NCBI RefSeq assembly: GCF_051020955.1
Contig: NW_027476497.1
Coordinates: forward strand, 145,827-209,826
DNA: 64,000 nt
Direction of reading: 5' to 3'
DNA from: Megalopta genalis
Taxonomy: Eukaryota > Arthropoda > Insecta > Hymenoptera > Halictidae
This document shows positions 12,395 through 26,200 of the stretch, piece after piece (the stretch's first letter is position 1; every line of letters begins with the position of its first letter). The notes below the pieces were generated by a model that made no database searches, had not been told where the DNA came from, and saw only the letters and a list, made by a program, of their open reading frames with translations. Both the position numbers and the translations under genes were made by a program.

Positions 12395-13631
12395 GAATTG
12401 ATGCTAAACCTTCTACATCGCATTGATTTGAAGCTAAATCATGTGTTTCCCATGTATTTGAAGCTAACTCGTTTGTTTCGCATGCAGTTGTAGCTAAATA
12501 GTGTATATCACAAGTATTTGTAACTAAACCATTTGTTTCGCATGGATTTGAAGCTAAGCCCTCTACTTCGCATTAATTAGAAGCTAAATCACGTGTTTTG
12601 CATGGATTTGAAGCTAAACCTTCTACATCGCATTGATTTGAAGCTAAATCGTGTGTTTCGCATGGATTTGAAGCTAAGCCTTCTACTTCCCATTGTTTTG
12701 AAGCTTAATCATGTGTTTTGCATGGATTTGAAGCTATCTCGTTTGTTTCGCCTGCAGTTGAATCTATATCACATATATCACATGTTTTTGAAGCATAACC
12801 ATTTGTTCCGCATGGATTTGAAGCTACGCCTTCTACTTCGCATTGATTTGAAGTTAAATCATCTGTTTCGCTTGGATTTGTAGCTGAACCTTCTATATCG
12901 AATTGATTTGAAGCTAAATCTTGTGTATCGCATGGATTTGAAGCTAAACCTTTTACATCGCATTGATTTGAAGCTAAATCATGTGTTTCGCATGGATTTG
13001 AAGCTAAACCATTTGTTTTGCATAGATTTGAAGCGAAGCCTTCTACTTCGCATTAATTGGAAGCTAAATCACGTGTTTTGTATGGATTTGAAGCTGAAGC
13101 TTCTACATCGCATTGATTTGCAAATTAATCATGTGTTTCGCATGGATTTGAAGCTAACTCGTTCGTTTCGTCTGTATTTGAATCTATATCACTTATATCG
13201 CAAGTATTTGAAGCTAAATCATGTGTTTCGCTTGGATTTGAATCTAAACCTTCTACATCGCATTCATTTGAACCAATTCATGTGATTCGCGTGGATTTGA
13301 TGGTAACTCGTTTTTTTCGTATGCAGTTGAGGCTATATCACCTTTATCCCAAGTGTTTGAAGCTCAATCATTTGTTTCACATGGATTTGAAGCTAAACCT
13401 TCTACATCGCATTGATTTGAAGCTAACTCATGTGTTTCGCGTGGATTTGAAGGTAACTCGTTTGTTTCGCCTGCAGTTGGAGCTATACCACCTATATCCC
13501 AATTGTTTGAAGCTCAATAATTTGTTTCGCATGTATTTGGAGCTAAACCTTCTACATCGCATTGATTTGAAGCTAACTCATGTGTTTCGCGTGGATTTGA
13601 AGGTAACTCGTTTGTTTCGCATGCAGTTGGA
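12395..13631. repeat. 1.24-kb block R, copy 1 (partner at 15,367)
   Basis: Matches 15,367-16,603 at a constant 2,972-bp offset. Shared markers include cacatatatcacatgttttt, ttctatatcgaattg, tttgcaaattaatcatg and the out-of-register aaccaattcatgtgattcgc. The constant offset over 1.2 kb means no net indel between the copies. Confidence 0.9.
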
Positions 13632-13816
13632 GCTATACCACCTACATCCCAAGTGTTTGAAGCTCAATCATTTGTTTCGCATGTATTTGGAGCTAAACCT
13701 TCTACATCGCATTGATTTGCAGCTAAATCATGTGTTTCGCATGGATTTGAAGCTAACTCGTTCGTTGCGCATACTGTTAAATCTAAATAACGTATATCAC
13801 AACTATTTGACGCTAA

Positions 13817-14689
13817 ACCATTTGTTTCGCATGGATTTGAAGCTAACTCGTTTGTGTCGAATGCAGTTGAAGCTAAGTCATGTATATCACAAGTATTTGA
13901 ATCTAAACCATTTGATTCGCATGGGATTTGATGGTAAGCCTTCTACTTCACACTGATTTGATCCTGAATCATGTCCTTCGCATGGATTTTAAGCTAACTC
14001 GTTTGTTTCGCATGCAGTTGGAGATATATCATATATATGACAAGTATTTGAAGCTAAACCATTTGTTTCGCATGTATGTGAAGCTAAATCATGTGTTTAC
14101 CATGACAATGAACCTAAATCATGTGTTGCCCATGGATTTGAAGCTTAATCATGTGTTTTGCATGGATTTGAAGCTAACATGATTGTATCCTCAGCATTTG
14201 AAGTTACTTCATTTATATCGCAAGTATTTGAAGCTAAATCATATGTGTTTCGCTTGGATTTGAAGCTAAACCTTCTACATCGCATTCAGTTGAAGGTAAA
14301 TCATGTGTTTCGCTTGGATTTGAAGGTAACTCGTTTGTTTCGCATGCAGTTGAAGCTATATCACCTTTATCCCAAGTGTTTGAAGCTCAATCATTTGTTT
14401 CGCATGGATTTGAAGCTAAACCTTCTACATCAATTTGATTTGAAGCTAAATCATGTGTTTCGCGTGGATTTGAAGGTAACTCGTTTGTTTCGCATGCAGT
14501 TGAAGCTATATCACCTTTATCCCAAGTGTTTGAAGCTCAATCATTTGTATCGCATGGAATTGATGCTAAACCTTCTACATCGCATTGATTTGAAACTAAA
14601 TCATGTGTTTCCCATGTATTTGAAGCTAACTCGTTTGTTTCGCATGCAGTTCTAGCTAAATAGTGTATATCACAAGTATTTGTAACTAA
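13817..14689. repeat. block Q, copy 2
   Basis: Offset 2,312 bp from copy 1 up to about 14,390 and 2,162 bp after it (ttctacatcaatttg at 12,261 and 14,423). This is an exact loss of 150 bp, one pentamer. The core markers gtttaccatgacaatgaacc and atgattgtatcctcagc are retained. Confidence 0.9.
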
Positions 14690-15375
14690 ACCATTTGTTT
14701 CGCATGGATTTGAAGCTAAGCCCTCTACTTCGCATTGATTTGAAGCTAAATCATTTGTTTCGCATGAAATTGAAGCTACCTCGTTTGTTCCTCCAGATTT
14801 TGAAGCTACATCACTTATATCGCAAGTATTTGAAGCTAAATCATGTGCGTCGCATGGATTTGAAGCTGAACTTTCTACATCGCATTGATTTGAAGCTAAA
14901 TCTTGTCTATCGCATGGATTTGCGGCTAAACCTTCTACATCGCATTGATTTGAAGCTAAATCATGTGTTTCGCGTTGAGTTGAAGGTAACTCGTTCGTTT
15001 CGCCTGCAGTTGAATCTATATCACTTATATCACAAGTTTTTGAAGCATAACCATTTGTTCCGCACGGATTTGAAGCTACGCCTTCTACTTCGCATTGATT
15101 TGAAGCTAAATCATCTGTTTCGCTTCGATTTGAAGCTAACACGTTTGTTTCACATGCAGTTGAAGCTAAATCATGTATTTCACAAGAATTTGATGCCGGA
15201 CTATTAGATTCGCATCGATTTGAAGCTGAGCCTTCTACTTCGCACTGATTGAAGCGAAATCATGTGTCTCGCTTGGATTTGAAGCTAACTCGTTTGTGTC
15301 GAATGCAGTTGAAGCTAAGTCATGTATATCACAAGGATTTGAATCTAAACCATTTGATTCGCATGGGATTTGATG
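14690..15375. repeat. 0.69-kb block S, copy 1 (partner at 17,420)
   Basis: Offset 2,730 bp to 17,420-18,105. Diagnostic changes are gcatgaaattgaagctacc, cctccagattttgaag, ttgtctatcgc, cgcgttgagttgaag and the 1-bp-short cactgattgaagcgaaatc. Confidence 0.9.
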
Positions 15376-16603
15376 CTAAACCTTCTACATCGCATTGATT
15401 TGAAGCTAAATCATGTGTTTCCCATGTATTTGAAGCTAACTCGTTTGTTTCGCATGCAGTTGTAGCTAAATAGTGTATATCACAAGTATTTGTAACTAAA
15501 CCATTTGTTTCGCATGGATTTGAAGCTAAGCCCTCTACTTCGCATTAATTAGAAGCTAAATCACGTGTTTTGCATGGATTTGAAGCTAAACCTTCTACAT
15601 CGCATTGATTTGAAGCTAAATCGTGTGTTTCGCATGGATTTGAAGCTAAGCCTTCTACTTCCCATTGTTTTGAAGCTTAATCATGTGTTTTGCATGGATT
15701 TGAAGCTATCTCGTTTGTTTCGCCTGCAGTTGAATCTATATCACATATATCACATGTTTTTGAAGCATAACCATTTGTTCCGCATGGATTTGAAGCTACG
15801 CCTTCTACTTCGCATTGATTTGAAGTTAAATCATCTGTTTCGCTTGTATTTGTAGCTGAACCTTCTATATCGAATTGATTTGAAGCTAAATCTTGTGTAT
15901 CGCATGGATTTGAAGCTAAACCTTTTACATCGCATTGATTTGAAGCTAAATCATGTGTTTCGCATGGATTTGAAGCTAAACCATTTGTTTTGCATAGATT
16001 TGAAGCGAAGCCTTCTACTTCGCATTAATTGGAAGCTAAATCACGTGTTTTGCATGGATTTGAAGCTGAACCTTCTACATCGCATTGATTTGCAAATTAA
16101 TCATGTGTTTCGCATGGATTTGAAGCTAACTCGTTCGTTTCGTCTGTATTTGAATCTATATCACTTATATCGCAAGTATTTGAAGCTAAATCATGTGTTT
16201 CGCTTGGATTTGAATCTAAACCTTCTACATCGCATTCATTTAAACCAATTCATGTGATTCGCGTGGATTTGATGGTAACTCGTTTTTTTCGTATGCAGTT
16301 GAGGCTATATCACCTTTATCCCAAGTGTTTGAAGCTCAATCATTTGTTTCACATGGATTTGAAGCTAAACCTTCTACATCGCATTGATTTGAAGCTAACT
16401 CATGTGTTTCGCGTGGATTTGAAGGTAACTCGTTTGTTTCGCCTGCAGTTGGAGCTATACCACCTATATCCCAATTGTTTGAAGCTCAATAATTTGTTTC
16501 GCATGTATTTGGAGCTAAACCTTCTACATCGCATTGATTTGAAGCTAACTCATGTGTTTCGCGTGGATTTGAAGGTAACTCGTTTGTTTCGCATGCAGTT
16601 GGA
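15367..16603. repeat. 1.24-kb block R, copy 2
   Basis: Second copy of 12,395-13,631. Few single-base differences (for example cgcttgtatttg against cgcttggatttg, and tttaaaccaattc against tttgaaccaattc). It ends where copy 3 of block Q begins. Confidence 0.9.
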
Positions 16604-17260
16604 GATATATCATATATATGACAAGTATTTGAAGCTAAACCATTTGTTTCGCATGTATGTGAAGCTAAATCATGTGTTTACCATGACAATGAACCTAAAT
16701 CATGTGTTGCCCATGGATTTGAAGCTTAATCATGTGTTTTGCATGGATTTGAAGCTAACATGATTGTATCCTCAGCATTTGAAGTTACTTCATTTATATC
16801 GCAAGTATTTGAAGCTAAATCATATGTGTTTCGCTTGGATTTGAAGCTAAACCTTCTACATCGCATTCAGTTGAAGGTAAATCATGTGTTTCGCTTGGAT
16901 TTGAAGGTAACTCGTTTGTTTCGCATGCAGTTGAAGCTATATCACCTTTATCCCAAGTGTTTGAAGCTCAATCATTTGTTTCGCATGGATTTGAAGCTAA
17001 ACCTTCTACATCAATTTGATTTGAAGCTAAATCATGTGTTTCGCGTGGATTTGAAGGTAACTCGTTTGTTTCGCATGCAGTTGAAGCTATATCACCTTTA
17101 TCCCAAGTGTTTGAAGCTCAATCATTTGTATCGCATGGAATTGATGCTAAACCTTCTACATCGCATTGATTTGAAACTAAATCATGTGTTTCCCATGTAT
17201 TTGAAGCTAACTCGTTTGTTTCGCATGCAGTTGTAGCTAAATAGTGTATATCACAAGTAT
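16593..17260. repeat. block Q, copy 3
   Basis: Starts abruptly in the middle of the block at ttggagatatatcatatata, where the 12,395/15,367 block ends, so this is a recombinant junction. From there it follows copy 2 at a constant offset of 2,581 bp, including the 150-bp deletion. It leaves copy 2 near 17,260, where gcagctaaacaattgattcg begins. Confidence 0.9.
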
Positions 17261-17419
17261 TTGCAGCTAAACAATTGATTCGCATGGATTTGAAGCTTCG
17301 CCTTCTACTTGGCATTGAATTGAAGCTAAATCGTGTGTTTTGCATGGATTTGAAGCTAACTCGTTTGTTTCTCCTGTATTTGAAGCTATATCATTTATAT
17401 CGCAAGTATTTGAAGCTAA

Positions 17420-18105
17420 AGCATTTGTTTCGCATGGATTTGAAGCTAAGCCCTCTACTTCGCATTGATTTGAAGCTAAATCATTTGTTTCGCATGAAAT
17501 TGAAGCTACCTCGTTTGTTCCTCCAGATTTTGAAGCTACATCACTTATATCGCAAGTATTTGAAGCTAAATCATGTGCGTCGCATGGATTTGAAGCTGAA
17601 CTTTCTACATCGCATTGATTTGAAGCTAAATCTTGTCTATCGCATGGATTTGCGGCTAAACCTTCTACATCGCATTGATTTGAAGCTAAATCATGTGTTT
17701 CGCGTTGAGTTGAAGGTAACTCGTTCGTTTCGCCTGCAGTTGAATCTATATCACTTATATCACAAGTTTTTGAAGCATAACCATTTGTTCCGCACGGATT
17801 TGAAGCTACGCCTTCTACTTCGCATTGATTTGAAGCTAAATCATCTGTTTCGCTTCGATTTGAAGCTAACACGTTTGTTTCACATGCAGTTGAAGCTAAA
17901 TCATGTATTTCACAAGAATTTGATGCCGGACTATTAGATTCGCATCGATTTGAAGCTGAGCCTTCTACTTCGCACTGATTGAAGCGAAATCATGTGTCTC
18001 GCTTGGATTTGAAGCTAACTCGTTTGTGTCGAATGCAGTTGAAGCTAAGTCATGTATATCACAAGTATTTGAATCTAAACCATTTGATTCGCATGGGATT
18101 TGATG
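17420..18105. repeat. 0.69-kb block S, copy 2
   Basis: Second copy of 14,690-15,375, including the shortened monomer cactgattgaagcgaaatc. A shorter related piece (gatgccggactattagattc) recurs at about 18,530 and again near 53,635 and 55,345. Confidence 0.9.
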
Positions 18106-18611
18106 GTAAGCCTTCTACTTCACACTGATTTGATCCTGAATCATGTCCTTCGCATGGATTTTAAGCTAACTCGTTTGTTTCGCATGCAGTTGGAGCTATA
18201 CCACCTACATCCCAAGTGTTTGAAGCTCAATCATTTGTTTCGCATGGATTTGAAGCTAAGCCTTCTACTTCGCACTGATTTGCAGCTAAATCATGTGTTT
18301 CGCATGTATTTGAAGCTAACTCGTTCGTTGCGCATACTGTTAAATCTAAATAACGTATATCACAACTATTTGACGCTAAACCATTTGTTTCGCATGGATT
18401 TGAAGCTACGCCTTCTACTTCGCATTGATTTGAAGCTAAATCATCTGTTTCGCTTCGATTTTAAGCTAACACGTTTGTTTCAGATGCAGTTGAAGCTAAA
18501 TCATGTATTTCACAAGAATTTGATGCCGGACTATTAGATTCGCATCGATTTGAAGCTGAGCCTTCTACTTCGCACTGATTGAAGCTAAATCATGTGTCTC
18601 GCTTGGATTTG

Positions 18612-19245
18612 AAGCTAACTCGTTTGTGTCGAATGCAGCTGAAGCTAAGTCATGTATATCACAAGTATTTGAATCTAAACCATTTGATTCGCATGGGATT
18701 TGATGGTAAGCCTTCTACTTCACACTGATTTGATCCTGAATCATGTCCTTCGCATAGATTTTAAGCTAACTCGTTTGTTTCGCATGCAGTTGGAGATATA
18801 TCATATATATGACAAGTATTTGAAGCTAAACCATTTGTTTCGCATGTATGTGAAGCTAAATCATGTGTTTACCATGACAATGAACCTAAATCATGTGTTG
18901 CCCATGGATTTGAAGCTTAATCATGTGTTTTGCATGGATTTGAAGCTAACATGATTGTATCCTCAGCATTTGAAGTTACTTCATTTATATCGCAAGTATT
19001 TGAAGCTAAATCATATGTGTTTCGCTTGGATTTGAAGCTAAACCTTCTACATCGCATTCAGTTGAAGGTAAATCATGTGTTTCGCTTGGATTTGAAGGTA
19101 ACTCGTTTGTTTCGCACGCAGTTGAAGCTATATCACCTTTATCCCAAGTGTTTGAAGCTCAATCATTTGTATCGCATGGATTTGATGCTAAACCTTCTAC
19201 ATCGCATTGATTTGAAGCTAACTCATGTGTTTCGCGTGGATTTGA
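18612..19245. repeat. block Q, copy 4
   Basis: Core at 18,784 (offset 2,191 bp from copy 3). After the cacctttatcccaagtg monomer it continues with atttgtatcgcatgg and gatttgatgc like copy 1, not like copies 2 and 3. It therefore keeps the ancestral arrangement or is a mosaic. Confidence 0.88.
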
Positions 19246-22200
19246 AGCAAAGCCTTCTACTTCGAAATTGATTTGAAGCTAAATCATGTGTTTCGCATGG
19301 ATTTGAAGCTAGGACATCTAGGTCGCAGTGATTTGAAGCTAAATCATATGTTTCGCACGTATTTGAAGCTAACTCGTTTGTTACGCCTGCAGTTGAATCT
19401 ATATCACTTATATCACAATTATTTGAAGCTAAATCATTTGTTCCTCATGGATTTGAAGCTAAGGCTTCTACGTCGCATTGATTTGCATATCAATCATGTG
19501 TTTCGCGTGGATTTGGAGCTAACTCGTTTGCTTCGAATGCAGTTGAAGCTAAATCGTGTATATCACAAGTATTTGAAGCTAAACCATTTGTATCGCATGG
19601 ATTTGAAGCTCTGCCTTCTACTTCGCATTGATTTGACGCTAAATATTGTGTTTCGAATGGATTTGAAGCTAACTCGTTTGTTTCGCATGCAGTTAAAACT
19701 AAATCATGTATATCACAAGTATTTGCAGCTAAACAATTGATTCGCATGGATTTGAAGCTTCGCCTTCTACTCGGCATTGAATTGAAGCTAAATCGTGTGT
19801 TTTGCATGGATTTGAATCTAACTCGTTTGTTTCTCCTGTATTTGAAGCTATATCATTTATATCGCAAGTATTTGAAGCTAAAGCATTTGTTTCGCATGGA
19901 TTTGAAGCTAAGCCTTCTACTTCGCATTGATTGGATCCTACATCACGTGTTTTACATGGATTTGAATCTAAGCCATCTACATAGCATTGATTTGGAGCTG
20001 AATCATGTGTTTCGCATGAATTTGAAGCTAACTCGTACGTTTCTCCTGCATTTGAAACTATAACACTTATATCGCAAGTATTTGAAGCTAAATCATGTGT
20101 TTCGCTTGGATTTGAAGCTAAACCTTCGACATCGCATTGATTTGAAGCTAATTTATGTGTTTCGCTTGGATTTGAATGTAACTCATTTGTTTCGCATGCA
20201 GTTGAAGCTATATCACTTATATCCCAAGTGTAGGAAGCTCAATCATTTGTTTCGCATGGATTTGAAGCTAAACCTGCCACTTCGCATTGATTTGAAGCTA
20301 AATTATGTGTTTCGCGTGGATTTGAATGTAACTCATTTGTTTCGCATGCAGTTGAAGCTATATCACCTATATCCCAAGTGTAGGAATCTCAATCATTTGT
20401 TTCGCATGGATTTGAAGCTAAACTTGCTACTTCGCATTGATTTGAAGCTAAATTATGTGTTTCGCGTGGATTTGAAGGTAACTCGTTTGTTTCGCATGCA
20501 GTTTAAGCCAAATCATGTCTTTCACAAGTATTTGAAGCCGAACCATTAGATTCGCATGGATTTGAAGCTAAGCCTTCTACTTGGCATTGAATTGAATCTA
20601 AATCGTGTGTTTGCATGGAATTGAATCTAACTCGTTTGTTTCTCCTGTATTTGAAGCTGTATCATTTATATCGCACGTATTTGAAGCTATACCATTTGTT
20701 TCGCATGGATTTGAAGCTGAGCCTTCTACTTCGCGTTGATTGGATCCTAAATCACGCGTTTTGCATGGATTTGAAGCTAAGCCTTCTACATCGTATTGAT
20801 TTGAAGCTAAATCATGCATTTCGCAAGTATTTAAAGCCGAACCATTAGATTCGCATGGATTTGAAGCTAAGCCTTCTACTTCGCACTGATTTGAGGTTAA
20901 ATCATGTGTTTCGCCTGGATTTGGAGCTAACTCGTTTGCTTCGAATGCAGTTGAAGCTAAATCATGTATATCACAAGTATTTTAAGCTACACCATTTGTA
21001 TCGCATGGATTTGAAGCTCTGCCTTCTACTTCGCATTGATTTGACGCCAAATATTGTGTTTCGAATGGATTTGAAGCTAACTCGTTTGTTTCGCATGCAG
21101 TTAAAACTAAATCATGTATATCACAAGTATTTGCAGCTAAACAATTTATTCGCATGGATTTGAAGCTTCGCCTTCTACTTGGCATTGAATTGAAGCTAAA
21201 TCGTGTGTTTTGCATGGATTTGAAGCTAACTCGTTTGTTTCTCCTGTAATTGTAGCTATATCAATTATATAACAAGTATCTGATGCTAAATCATTTGTTT
21301 CGCATGGATTTGAAGCTAAACCTTCTACATCGCATTGATTTGAAGCTAACTCTTTTGTTTCGCCTGCATTTGAAGCGAAACCTTCTACTTCGCATTGATT
21401 TGATGCTAAATCATTTGTTTCGCATGGATTTGAAGCTAAACCTTCTACTTCGCATTGATTTGAAGCTAAATCATGTGTATCCCATATATTTGAAGCTAAC
21501 TCGTTTGTTTCGCATGCAGTTGAAGCTTTATCACCTCTATCCCAAGTTTTTGAAGCTCAATCATTTGTATCGCATGGATTTGATGCTAAACCTTCTACAT
21601 CGCATTGATTTGAAGCTAACTCATGTGTTTCGCATGCAGTTGAAAATATACCACCTATATCCCAAGTGTTTGAAGCTCAATCATTTGTTTCGCATGGATT
21701 TGAAGCTAAACCTTCTACATCAATTTGATTTGAAGCTAAATCATGTGTTTCGCGTGGATTTGAAGGTTACTCGTTGTTTCGCATGCAGTTGAAGCTAATT
21801 CATGCATTTCACAAGTATTTGAAGCCGAACCATTAGATTCGCATGGATTTGAAGCTAAGTCATCTACTTCGCACTGATTTGAAGTTAAATCATGTGTTTC
21901 GCGTGGATTTGGAGCTAACTCGTTTGCTTCGAATGCAGTTGAAGCTAAATCGTGTATATCACAAGTATTTGAAGCTAAACCATTTGTATCGCATGGATTT
22001 GAAGCTCTGCCTTCTACTTCGCATTGATTTGACGCTAAATAATGTGTTTCGAATGGATTTGAAGCTAACTCGTTTGTTTCGCATGCAGTTGAAACTAAAT
22101 CATGTATATCACAAGTATTTGCAGCTAAACAATTGATTCGCATGGATTTGAAGCTAAGCCTTCTACTTCGCATTGATTGGATCCTAAATCACGTGGTTTG

Positions 22201-22616
22201 CATGGATTTGAAGAAAGCCTTCTACATCGCATTGATTTGAAGCTAAATCATGTGTTTCGCGTGGATTTGAAGGTAACTCGTTTGTTTCGCATGCAGTTGA
22301 AGCTAAATCATGTCTTTCACAAGTATTTGAAGATGAACCAATTGAATCGCATGGCTTTGAACCTGAGCCTTCTGCTTGGCACTGATTTGCACCTAAATAA
22401 TGTGTTTCGCATGCAGTTGAAACTAAATCATGTCTTTCACAAGTATTTGAAGCCGAACCATTAGATTCGCATGGATTTGAAGCTAAGCCTTCTACTTGGC
22501 ATTGAATTGAATCTAAATCATGTGTTTGCATGGATTTGAAGCTAACTCGTTTGTTTCTCCTGTATTTGAAGCTGTATCATTTATATCGCACGTATTTGAA
22601 TCTAATCCGTTTGTTT

Positions 22617-23575
22617 CGCATGGATTTGAAGCTAAGCCTTCTACTTCGCATTGATTGGATCCTAAATCACGTGTTTTGCATGGATTTGAAGCTAAGCCTA
22701 CTACATCGTATTGATTTGAAGCTAAATCATGCATTTCGCAAGTATTTGAAGCCGAACCATTAGATTCGCATGGATTTGAAGCTAAGCCTTCTACTTCGCA
22801 CTGATTTGAAGTTAAATCATGTGTTTCGCCTGGATTTGGAGCTAACTCGTATGCTTCGAATGCAGTTGAAGCTAAATCATGTATATCACACGTATTTGAA
22901 GCTACACCATTTGTATCGCATGGATTTGAAGCTCTGCCTTCTACTTCGCATTGATTTGACGCTAAATATTGTGTTTCGAATGGATTTGAAGCTAACTCGT
23001 TTGTTTCGCATGCAGTTAAAACTAAATCATGTATATCACAAGTATTTGCAGCTAAACAATTGATTCGCATGGATTTGAACCTAAGCCTTCTACTTGGCAT
23101 TGAATTGAAGCTAAATCGTGTGTTTTGCATGGATTTGAAGCTAACTCGTTCGTTTCTCCTGTATTTGAAGCTGTATCATTTATATCGCAAGTATTTGAAG
23201 CTAAACCATTTGTATCGCATGGATTTGAAGCTAAGACTTCTACTTCGCATTGATTGGATCCTAAATCACGTGTTTTACATGGATTTGAATCTAAGCCTTC
23301 TACATAGCATTGATTTGCAGCTGAATCATGTGTTTCGCATGGATTTGAAGCTAACTCGTTCGTTTCTCCTGCATTTGAAACTATAACACTTATATCGCAA
23401 GTATTTGAAGCTAAATCATGTGTTTCGCTTGGATTTGAAGCTAATCCTTCGACATCGCATTGATTTGAAGCTAATTTATGTGTTTCGCTTGGATTTGAAT
23501 GTAACTCATTTGTTTCGCATGCAGTTGAAGCTATATCACCTATATCCCAAGTGTAGGAAGCTCAATCATTTGTTT
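22617..23575. repeat. 959-bp tandem unit, copy 1
   Basis: The next copy starts at 23,576. About 650 bp (22,617-23,265 against 23,576-24,224) are nearly identical at an offset of exactly 959 bp, including the rare cctactacatcgtattg, gtatgcttcgaatg and tatatcacacgta. The unit length is 32 monomers minus 1 bp. The right-hand part of copy 1 (23,266-23,575) has no counterpart after copy 2. Confidence 0.88.
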
Positions 23576-24224
23576 CGCATGGATTTGAAGCTAAGCCTTC
23601 TACTTCGCATTGATTGGATCCTAAATCACGTGTTTTGCATGGATTTGAAGCTAAGCCTACTACATCGTATTGATTTGAAGCTAAATCATGCATTTCGCAA
23701 GTATTTGAAGCCGAACCATTAGATTCGCATGGATTTGAAGCTAAGCCTTCTACTTCGCACTGATTTGAAGTTAAATCATGTGTTTCGCCTGGATTTGGAG
23801 CTAACTCGTATGCTTCGAATGCAGTTGAAGCTAAATCATGTATATCACACGTATTTGAAGCTACACCATTTGTATCGCATGGATTTGAAGCTCTGCCTTC
23901 TACTTCGCATTGATTTGACGCTAAATATTGTGTTTCGAATGGATTTGAAGCTAACTCGTTTGTTTCGCATGCAGTTAAAACTAAATCATGTATATCACAA
24001 GTATTTGCAGCTAAACAATTGATTCGCATGGATTTGAACCTAAGCCTTCTACTTGGCATTGAATTGAAGCTAAATCGTGTGTTTTGCATGGATTTGAAGC
24101 TAACTCGTTCGTTTCTCCTGTATTTGAAGCTGTATCATTTATATCGCAAGTATTTGAAGCTAAACCATTTGTATCGCATGGATTTGAAGCTAAGACTTCT
24201 ACTTCGCATTGATTGGATCCTAAA
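23576..24224. repeat. 959-bp tandem unit, copy 2 (partial)
   Basis: Nearly identical to 22,617-23,265. It diverges after ttggatcctaaatcacgtg, where the following monomer is gttttgcatgg, not gttttacatgg. Confidence 0.88.
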
Positions 24225-26200
24225 TCACGTGTTTTGCATGGATTTGAAGCTAAGCCTTCTACATCGCATTGATTTGAAGCTAAATCATGTGTTTCGCGTG
24301 GATTTGAAGGTTACTCGTTTGTTTCGCATGCAGTTGAAGCTAAATCATGTCTTTCACAAGTATTTGAAGATGAACCATTTGAATCGCATGGCTTTGAACC
24401 TGAGCCATCTACTTCGCACTGATTTGAACCTAAATGATATGTTTCGCATGGATTTGAAGCTAAACCTTCTACATCCCATGGAATTGAAGTTAAATCATGT
24501 GTTTCGCCTGGATTTGGAGCTAACTCGTTTGCTTCGAATGCAGTTGAAGCTAAATCATGTATATCACAAGTATTTGAAGCTACACCATTTGTATCGCACG
24601 GATTTGAAGCTCTGCCTTCTACTTCGCATTGATTTGACGCCAAATATTGTGTTTCGAATTGATTTGAAGCTAACTCGTTTGTTTCGCATGCAGTTAAAAC
24701 TAAATCATGTATATCACAAGTATTTGCAGCTAAACAATTGATTCGCATGGATTTGAAGCTAAGCCTTCTACTTGGCATTGAATTGAAGCTAAATCGTGTG
24801 TTTTGCATGGATTTGAAGCTAACTCGTTCGTTTCTCCTGCATTTGAAACTATAACACTTATATCGCAAGTATTTGAAGCTAAATCATGTGTTTCGCTTGG
24901 ATTTGAAGCTAATCCTTCGACATCGCATTGATTTGAAGCTAATTTATGTGTTTCGCTTGGATTTGAATGTAACTCATTTGTTTCGCATGCAGTTGAAGCT
25001 ATATCACCTATATCCCAAGTGTAGGAAGCTCAATCATTTGTTTCGCATGGATTTGAAGCTAAGCCTTCTACTTCGCATTGATTGGATCCTAAATCACGTG
25101 TTTTGCATGGGTTTGAAGCTAAGCCTTGTACATCGTATTGATTTGTAGCTAAATCCTGCATTTCGCAAGTATTTAAAGCCGAACCATTAGATTCGCATGG
25201 ATTTGAAGCTAAGCCTTCTACTTCGCACTGAGTTGAGGTTAAATCATGTGTTCCGCCTGGATTTGGAGCTAACTCGTTTGCTTCGAATGCAGTTGAAGCT
25301 AAATCATGTATATCACAAGTATTTGAAGCTACACCATTTGTATCGCATGGATTTGAAGCTCTGCCTTCTACTTCGCATTGATTTGACGCCAAATATTGTG
25401 TTTCGAATTGATTTGAAGCTAACTCGTTTGTTTCGCATGCAGTTAAAACTAAATCATGTATATCACAAGTATTTGCAGCTAAACAATTGATTCGCATGGA
25501 TTTGAAGCTAAGCCTTCTACTTGGCATTGAATTGAAGCTAAATCGTGTGTTTTGCATGGATTTGAAGCTAACTCGTTTGTTTCTCCTGTATTTGAAGCTA
25601 TATCATTTATATCGCAAGTATTTGAAGCTAAAGCATTTGTTTCGCATGGATTTGAAGCTAAGCCTTCTACTTCGCATTGATTGGATCCTAAATCACGTGT
25701 TTTGCACGGATTTGAAGCTAAGCCTTCTACATCGCATTGATTTGCATCTGAATCATGCGTTTCGCATGGATTTGAAGCTAACTCTTTCGTTTCTCCTGCA
25801 TTTGAAACTATATCACATATATCGCAAGTATTGGAAGCTAAATCATGTGTTTCGCTTGGATTTGAAGCTAAACCTTCTACATCGCATTGATTTGAAGCTA
25901 AATTATGTGTTTCGCTTGGATTTGAATGTAACTCATTTGTTTCGCATGCAGTTGAAGCTATATCACCTATATCCCAAGTGTAGGAAGCTCAATCATTTGT
26001 TTCGCATGGATTTCAAGCTAAACCTGCTACTTCGCATTGATTTGAATCTAAATCATGTGTTTGGCGTGGATTTGAAAGTAACTCGTTTGTTTCTCTTGCA
26101 GTTGAAGCTAAATCATGTGTTTCACAAGTATTTGAAGATGAACCATTTGAATCGCATGGCTTTGAACCTGAGCCTTCTTCTTTCCCACTGATTTGCACCT

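Larger units (their letters stand above)
19246..26200. repeat. 0.7-1.4 kb higher-order family marked by gcagctaaacaattgattcg
   Basis: The C-D junction marker gcagctaaacaattgattcg (or a one-base variant) occurs near 19,726, 21,139, 22,127, 23,052, 24,011, 24,728 and 25,480. It also occurs outside this stretch at about 7,600, 8,232, 17,265 and 31,505. Spacings are about 0.7-1.4 kb. Around it run the A variant atattgtgtttcgaatgg, the C variant gttaaaactaaatcatg and the B variant gtttctcctg. Between markers the order of monomers is variable, so this is a partly homogenised higher-order array and not a clean tandem. Confidence 0.88.
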
